From assembly GCA_964509505.1 (NCBI GenBank), contig CAZDYP010000099.1, positions 1 to 18,734 on the forward strand: a stretch of DNA of 18,734 bases. Reading direction: 5' to 3'. Within the stretch, counting starts at the first letter, position 1. Each line of letters begins with the position of its first letter. The translations under genes were made by a program, and so were the position numbers. This document shows, piece by piece, positions 14,105-18,734 of the stretch. The DNA is from CAZDYP01 sp964509505. GTDB lineage: Bacteria > Chloroflexota > Anaerolineae > JACRMK01. The notes under the pieces were generated by a model. It did not search any database. It was given only the letters and a program-made list of their open reading frames with translations, and was not told where the DNA came from.

Positions 14105-16852
14105 ATGCAAAGCAATAACCGTCAGTCTTTAACAACCATTCAACCCGCTATCACTCAACTCAACCGTTGGCAAAATGCCAATGCTCTTTTGTGCCAACAC
14201 CAGCCCGCAACGAAGGTCGTGCGCCTGCTTAGCAGCTTGGCTATCGCATCGGCGCTGGCGCTGGCGTTGGCATTCATGTTCAATCACGCACGCGCCTTAC
14301 CTGTATGGGCAGCGACAGTTTTGGTGACGAATACCAATGACAGCGGCGCAGGCTCGCTGCGGCAAGCGCTCATCAATGCGGCGGTCGGCGACACCATTGT
14401 CTTTAGTCTGCCTGCCAACTCGACCATCGTGTTGACGAGTGGGCAATTAACCGTGACAAGGTTTATCACCATCAATGGCTCGACGGCGACGAACCTGATG
14501 GTGAGCGGCAACAACGCTAGCCGTGTCTTCAATGTGACTGCGCCCGCCAATCTCATCAGCTTCACCATTGCGAACGGGAATGTGAGCGGCAACGGCGGCG
14601 GTATCAACAGCAGCAGTGCGTTGACGCTGACCAATATGGCGCTCCTCAGCAACACGGCAAGCGGCAATGGCGGCGGCATGTATGTCAGCGGCGCAATACG
14701 GGTCACTGGAGGGGCGTTCCAGAATAACAGCTGCACAGGCGGCACCTGCCAAGGCGGCGGGCTATACGCGAGCGGCGCCGCCAGTGTGACGAATACGACC
14801 TTTAGCGGCAATACAGCCCAATTCGGCGGCGGGGGGATTTTTTGGAGCACCGCCAGCCTGACAGGCACAACCTTTCTGAATAACCGCGCCTTCAGCGGCG
14901 GCGGCGGCGGGCACTTTGGAAATGTCACCACTATTCAAAGTTCGGTGTTCCAAAACAATCTCTCGGACGATGGCGCTGGCATTGGCTCGGGCGGAGGCAT
15001 CCAGATTAGCGGGTCCGCGAATGTCACGGTGAGCGAATCCACTCTCACGGGCAACCGCGCACAAGGCTACAACGACGATGGCGGCGGCGCCATCATGGTG
15101 TACAACGGTAGTTTGACCGTCACACGCTCGTCAATCATCGACAACAGCTCGCTGGCGCGCGGTGGAGCAGTCAGCATCTTCTTGGGCGCGACTGGACGAG
15201 TGTACATTGAGAACAGCCTGCTGGCAGGCAACAGCGCGTCACTGGATGGCGCGATTTCGCAACGCGTGAACAAGCCGTTGAACATCGTGCATACCACGAT
15301 TGCCAGTCCCACAGTGGCGAGCGGGGCGGCAGTGTATGTCACCGCGGGCACGGTCGGCATTACCAATACCATCATCGCCAGTTACACCATCGGCATTAGT
15401 CGCACCGCGGGCACCGTCTTTGAAAACTACAATCTCTTCTATGGCAATGGCGCGAACATGGCTGGCAGTGTGACCAGTGGCGGCAAGAGCGCCATCGGCA
15501 ATCCAACCTTCGCCGATGCTGCGGCGAATGATTATCACCTTGGCAGCAACAGCGCGGCGCTTGATGCAGGCATCACGGTTGGTGTGGCGACAGATTTTGA
15601 TGGCAACGCGCGCCCACAAGCCAATGCGCCTGATATTGGGTATGACGAAATTCCCTTTAGCGCGCAGCCTGATGTAATTGTGATTAAAACAGTCAATGCT
15701 AGTGCGGTGCAGCTAGGTCAGGTTGTTACCTTTACACTAACTGTTAGCAACAGCACGGCGGGCGTCGCGCATAATGTTGTGTTGACCGATCTCATACCCA
15801 CTGAGTTGTTAAGCACAACCGTAATCACCGCTGCCAACGACACTGTGGTGTTGACGACCACGACAGGGGTGAGCTATAGCTGGCAACTTGCGCCACTGGG
15901 GGCTGGCGTGCCGCATGTCATCACGCTCACAGGCGTCGTCAATTCCAATTTGGCTGACGGCGCAGTATTCACCAATACCGCGGTCATCACCAGCACAAGC
16001 GATGTCACACTGACCAACAATCAAAGCAGCGTCGTCGTCACAGCCCGCGATACACCTATCATCAACCTGAATGCAGTCAACGACAGTCCAACCCAACTCG
16101 GCAACGCGACGAACTTTACGGCGACCATCACGAGCGGCAGCCATGTCACCTATATGTGGAACTATGGCGACGGCACAGCGACGGCGAGTGGCGCAATGAC
16201 TTCGCACAGTTACGCGAGCGTGGGCAGCTACACCGCGCGCGTCACTGCGACGAACAGCGCAGGCAGCGTCGTCGCCACCACGCCCGTCACGATCACGGAC
16301 GTGCCTATCAGTGGGTTGAGCGCGACGAACTCTAGCCCGACTCAACTTGGCAACGCGACGGCGTTCACCGCCAGCGTTACGGCAGGCAGCGGCGTCTCGT
16401 ATGTCTGGAACTTTGGCGATGGCAACACGGCAACGGGCGCAACCGTCGCGCACAGTTACGCGAGCGTGGGCAGCTACACCGCGCGCGTCACTGCGACGAA
16501 CAGCGCAGGCAGCGTCGTCGCCACCACGCCCGTCACGATCACGGACGTACCTGTGAGCGGCTTGAGTTTCACGACGAGTCCGACACCAACAGCGGGTGTG
16601 ACGACCTTCTTCACGGCGACTATCGTCGCAGGTACCAACGTCACTTACACGTGGAGCTTTGGCGACGGCTCACGCAGCACAGGCAACCCAACCTCGCATA
16701 CTTACGCGACACTTGGGACGTACACCGTTGTCGTCACTGCCACCAACGGCGTCAGTACGGTCACAATCACACGGACGTTGACGGTAGCTTCACCCATCAT
16801 TGTCCTACCCCCCACGCAATACAAAATTTATCTACCGCTCATCACCCGCTAA
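14105..16852 (+). CDS. Large exported beta-helix / DUF11 / PKD surface protein
   Basis: This 915-residue protein is likely surface-exposed. A long N-terminal signal (about residues 1-70) has the hydrophobic run LLSSLAIASALALALAF and a cleavage region near LPVWA. Residues about 70-515 form a right-handed beta-helix of the polymorphic-outer-membrane / choice-of-anchor type: NTNDSGAGSLRQAL, then many GGG-containing turns (NGGGI, NGGGM, QGGGL, FGGGG), ending NDYHLGSNSAALDAG. A DUF11 domain (about 522-648, DVIVIKTVNASAVQLGQVVTFTLTV) and three PKD domains follow (about 651-732, 733-814, 815-900; W(N/S)(Y/F)GDG in each). PKD1 and PKD2 share 100 identical bases. The protein ends PPTQYKIYLPLITR. Adhesion or matrix binding is inferred from architecture. 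It could also carry a polysaccharide-lyase-like helix, but no catalytic motif is evident. Confidence 0.92.
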   Translation: MQSNNRQSLTTIQPAITQLNRWQNANALLCQHQPATKVVRLLSSLAIASALALALAFMFNHARALPVWAATVLVTNTNDSGAGSLRQALINAAVGDTIVFSLPANSTIVLTSGQLTVTRFITINGSTATNLMVSGNNASRVFNVTAPANLISFTIANGNVSGNGGGINSSSALTLTNMALLSNTASGNGGGMYVSGAIRVTGGAFQNNSCTGGTCQGGGLYASGAASVTNTTFSGNTAQFGGGGIFWSTASLTGTTFLNNRAFSGGGGGHFGNVTTIQSSVFQNNLSDDGAGIGSGGGIQISGSANVTVSESTLTGNRAQGYNDDGGGAIMVYNGSLTVTRSSIIDNSSLARGGAVSIFLGATGRVYIENSLLAGNSASLDGAISQRVNKPLNIVHTTIASPTVASGAAVYVTAGTVGITNTIIASYTIGISRTAGTVFENYNLFYGNGANMAGSVTSGGKSAIGNPTFADAAANDYHLGSNSAALDAGITVGVATDFDGNARPQANAPDIGYDEIPFSAQPDVIVIKTVNASAVQLGQVVTFTLTVSNSTAGVAHNVVLTDLIPTELLSTTVITAANDTVVLTTTTGVSYSWQLAPLGAGVPHVITLTGVVNSNLADGAVFTNTAVITSTSDVTLTNNQSSVVVTARDTPIINLNAVNDSPTQLGNATNFTATITSGSHVTYMWNYGDGTATASGAMTSHSYASVGSYTARVTATNSAGSVVATTPVTITDVPISGLSATNSSPTQLGNATAFTASVTAGSGVSYVWNFGDGNTATGATVAHSYASVGSYTARVTATNSAGSVVATTPVTITDVPVSGLSFTTSPTPTAGVTTFFTATIVAGTNVTYTWSFGDGSRSTGNPTSHTYATLGTYTVVVTATNGVSTVTITRTLTVASPIIVLPPTQYKIYLPLITR
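16203..16548 (+). repeat. 100-base perfect direct repeat in two PKD domains
   Basis: Bases 16203-16302 and 16449-16548 are identical over 100 positions at a 246-base (82-codon) period, while the rest of the two PKD units is diverged. The identical block covers HSYASVGSYTARVTATNSAG through the end of the domain and into the next linker. It indicates recent duplication or gene conversion. Confidence 0.95.
16832..16852 (+). other. C-terminal YLPL-(K/R) tail of PKD protein
   Basis: The protein ends YLPLITR, coded CTA CCG CTC for LPL, directly after a Pro-rich linker (VLPPTQYKI) that follows the last PKD domain. The codons differ from those in the other two tails, so the likeness is at the protein level. 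Confidence 0.6.
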
Positions 16853-16930
16853 TGAGTTTTGATTTTCAAGATCGGTAACGCTCCAAAAGCACCTGAAGAA
16901 TCTCATTCCCCAATTGACAAGAGGCGATTG

Positions 16931-17728
16931 ATGTCATCCACCAACAAACCGATGACGGCATTGACGAAATTTGTGTTTTGGGTTGTCGCCGTGAACGCGC
17001 TCGCGGGCGCACTCTCGCTGATCTTTTTTCCCACCATGACCGACATGCTTTTTTTCTGGGAGATCAAGCCGCCCATCAACGCAGGGTTGTTCGGCGCGCT
17101 CTATCTGGGCGGCGCGGTGACCGTTGCTTGGCTCACGTATCGCGGCGAGTGGGAACCCGCGCGCTTCCTCATTCCTGTGCTGGTGTCGGCGGGCATCTTC
17201 ATCTCCATCACGACGCTGTTGCATCTTGACCGCTTCACGCCCGGCCTCAAGCTGGCGTATTGGCTGGTGGTTTATATGGGTGCGCCGTTGCTCGCGCTGC
17301 TCTTCTACACGCAGCACGAACGCACGGGCGCAAATTGGACAACTGCCGCACCCGTGAGGCGCGCCACTCGTTTCATTGCGGTGGCGTTGGGTGGTGTGCT
17401 ATTGATATTGGGCTTGGGTCTCCTGATCTCGCCGTCGAGCGTGATAGCAAGCTGGCCCTGGTCCATGACGCCGTTGATGTTGCGAATTTTTGCATCATGG
17501 TTTAGCGCGTTTGGTGTGGGGTTGTTGTGGTTTTGGTTCGAGCGTGATTGGCAACGGCTGAAGTATGTGGCGAATCTGATGATTGCGGCATCCGCGCTTG
17601 ATTTGTTGATGATCTTCGTCCATCGTGACCAGCTCACAGGCGATGCATTGGTCGTCGGAATCTATGGCGCGCACCTAGCGTTATTGGGTGTCATCGGGTT
17701 GCTTATGCACTGGCTACAACGTCGCTAA
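16931..17728 (+). CDS. Eight-helix integral membrane protein of unknown function
   Basis: This is a 265-residue membrane protein. ATG 16931 is chosen because AAGAGG lies just upstream (16919-16924); the frame is open back to a TTG at 16859, but that stretch is polar and has no ribosome site. Eight hydrophobic segments are visible (about residues 12-33, 49-70, 79-99, 109-127, 146-164, 180-201, 211-228, 240-259). The two halves look alike: each has a P-x(n)-W-x-x-x-P turn, a charged residue followed by W, then a helix ending in HLD or HRD. This suggests a 4+4 duplication. I do not recognise a named family. It follows the PKD gene by 78 bases on the same strand and may share its transcript. No transport or enzymatic motif is evident. 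Confidence 0.85.
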   Translation: MSSTNKPMTALTKFVFWVVAVNALAGALSLIFFPTMTDMLFFWEIKPPINAGLFGALYLGGAVTVAWLTYRGEWEPARFLIPVLVSAGIFISITTLLHLDRFTPGLKLAYWLVVYMGAPLLALLFYTQHERTGANWTTAAPVRRATRFIAVALGGVLLILGLGLLISPSSVIASWPWSMTPLMLRIFASWFSAFGVGLLWFWFERDWQRLKYVANLMIAASALDLLMIFVHRDQLTGDALVVGIYGAHLALLGVIGLLMHWLQRR

Positions 17729-17805
17729 ACAAAAACTGCCCGCCTCCCATCCTCAATGTCTCGGTCAGCCATTCGGCAGTGATGGACAATTCAGACATAG
17801 AATCT
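17729..17805. other. Convergent gap between membrane protein and BCCP genes
   Basis: This 77-base gap holds a weak hairpin, ACTGCC (17735-17740) with GGCAGT (17775-17780), that on the minus strand is followed by TTTTTGTTT. It could act as a poor terminator for the carboxylase operon. GAAGATT-type words are repeated across the BCCP stop codon. Confidence 0.3.
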
Positions 17806-18306
17806 TCAATCTTCAACCACGTCAACTAATAATTGTCCCCGTTCTACCACTTGCCCTTGCATCACAAACACTCGTTGCACACGCCCCGCCTGAGACGCCG
17901 TCACGCGCAGTTCCATCTTCATCGCTTCGAGGATGACGAGCGTTTGCCCCTGCGTCACCTCATCACCTTCGCGCACGTTCACTGCGATGACTTGCCCAGG
18001 CATCACAGCAGTCAAGCTGTCTGTGCCTGTGTCGGCGTGCGCGTGTCTTTTGCGATTTGCGCCGCGTTCTACACGTTGCAACTCATACACAGCTGAACCC
18101 AGCGCAACGTAACGTTTCTGCTCTTCACACGCGACATGCGCACGCCGCTTCACATTGCCCATATCGAGCTCCAGCACACCATGCGCCACACGCATCACGC
18201 GCACCTCACGCATGGGCGCGCCATCTATCGAGACGCGATAGCGGTCGCCGTCGCGCTCAAGCCGAACCGCTTTTATAGCGTGACCGATTTGATAGCGGTA
18301 TTCCAT
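17806..18306 (-). CDS. Biotin carboxyl carrier protein of acyl-CoA carboxylase
   Basis: This 166-residue carrier holds the biotin that moves carboxyl groups from the biotin carboxylase to the carboxyltransferase of an acetyl-, propionyl- or related acyl-CoA carboxylase. The C-terminal biotinyl domain (about 97-166) has the canonical VILEAMKMEL with biotinylated K130, 36 residues from the end as usual, and the flanking VMPGQVIAVNVREGDEV. Residues 1-80 form a beta-rich region of the kind that joins BC to BCCP in fused alpha subunits, followed by a basic, His/Ala-rich linker. ATG 18306 directly follows the TAG of the upstream gene in the same frame; GGGGAG (18319-18314) is a good ribosome site for separate translation. 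The acyl substrate cannot be read from this part. Confidence 0.93.
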   Translation of the reverse strand: MEYRYQIGHAIKAVRLERDGDRYRVSIDGAPMREVRVMRVAHGVLELDMGNVKRRAHVACEEQKRYVALGSAVYELQRVERGANRKRHAHADTGTDSLTAVMPGQVIAVNVREGDEVTQGQTLVILEAMKMELRVTASQAGRVQRVFVMQGQVVERGQLLVDVVED

Positions 18307-18734
18307 CTACTTTCTCCCCATCCGAAACCCATCTGTCGCCAACCACGGATTATGCCCGTCCCTGCTCGCATCCTCCATCACCAGCGGGCGCTCCGTGGTC
18401 TCTATGAGCGCCGCCGCTATCAGCGCCTCATCAGGCACAGCTATAGGCGGCGGCGCCCAGTTCGCAAAATGTTCTTCGACGAAATGCGTCGTTGCCTCGC
18501 CGCGTCGGAAGACTTCGTGCGCCAATGCGTCACGTAAGAAGCGAATGTTCGTCGTCACGCCGAGTATCACGTACTCCGACAAAGCACGTTCCATGCGCGC
18601 AATCGCAGCGGCGCGCGTCTCTGCGTGTGTGATGACCTTCGCAATCATTGGGTCATAGAATCGCGTCACGTCACGCCCCGCGCCAACGCCCGCATCCACG
18701 CGCACGCCCGGTCCGCGCGGTTCGTCGCTCAACA
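18307..18734 (-). CDS. Biotin carboxylase, C-terminal part (runs off window)
   Basis: The visible 142 residues are the C-terminal end of a biotin carboxylase subunit (ATP-dependent carboxylation of biotin). They include GPGVRVDAGVGAGRDV, YDPMIAKVITHAETRAAAI, ALSEYVILGVTTNIRFL and the tail NPWLATDGFRMGRK. A TTG at 18732 is an edge artefact, because the frame continues past the window end, so the gene is truncated here. The tail after the BC fold (about the last 45 residues, through DGFR) is what fused BC-BCCP alpha subunits have as linker, and the next codon after TAG is the BCCP start in the same frame. So this is either a two-gene arrangement or a fused subunit split by one stop codon. Confidence 0.93.
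   Translation of the reverse strand, partial: LSDEPRGPGVRVDAGVGAGRDVTRFYDPMIAKVITHAETRAAAIARMERALSEYVILGVTTNIRFLRDALAHEVFRRGEATTHFVEEHFANWAPPPIAVPDEALIAAALIETTERPLVMEDASRDGHNPWLATDGFRMGRK

Noticed and set aside
14284..14931. 215-residue minus-strand ORF opposite the beta-helix gene
   Set aside because: Its Pro/Leu/Val runs are the complement of the Gly/Asn-rich beta-helix repeats; there is no promoter or ribosome site.
15809..16453. 214-residue minus-strand ORF opposite the DUF11/PKD region
   Set aside because: Arg/Cys/Asp-rich translation characteristic of an antisense frame; the plus-strand domains are clear.
18730..18732. TTG as start codon of the biotin carboxylase fragment
   Set aside because: The translation there is the middle of the BC C-terminal lobe; the gene simply continues beyond the window.

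Overview
The window looks like a piece of a Chloroflexota chromosome, most plausibly from an uncultured Anaerolineae-like lineage. This is an inference from content, not a database match. The pointers are: three unrelated secreted proteins that all end in a short (Y/F)LPL..(K/R) tail, a CpXC zinc-ribbon protein, a DUF4058 protein, a Qng1/DUF2419 queuosine-salvage enzyme close to a divergent tgt, and many short low-complexity repeats between and inside genes. Sampled lines give about 45% GC in the first 1.2 kb and about 55-65% in most of the rest.

Layout. 1-1208: the end of a Pro-rich ORF followed by a secreted protein of unknown function, in an AT-richer block. 1327-4152: DNA polymerase I (polA) with all three domains, a natural Tyr at the ddNTP-selectivity position, and an apparent leaderless promoter. 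4302-5885: CpXC protein with a long helical-repeat tail, behind a good extended -10 promoter and a double hairpin in its leader. 6023-6988: queuosine 5'-phosphate N-glycosidase (qng1). 7083-7871 (minus): DUF4058. 7914-12743: probable operon of tgt, a SirB1/transglutaminase-like TPR protein and mutS, closed by a perfect 15-bp terminator hairpin. 12852-13895 (minus) and 14105-16852 (plus): two divergent secreted proteins with clear promoters, the second a beta-helix/DUF11/PKD adhesin-like protein. 16931-17728: 8-TM membrane protein with internal duplication. 17806-end (minus): biotin carboxyl carrier and biotin carboxylase of an acyl-CoA carboxylase, abutting in one reading frame.

Themes. Qng1 and TGT form a plausible queuine-salvage pair, and the TGT base-binding loop differs from the preQ1-type enzymes. 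PolA and MutS, two unrelated DNA-maintenance proteins, carry the same 61-bp low-complexity segment in the same reading frame at variable linkers. That looks like a small dispersed element able to insert without breaking the frame. The shared C-terminal tail of the three exported proteins is the best candidate for an undescribed system (export, anchoring or processing); it is conserved in protein but not in codons.
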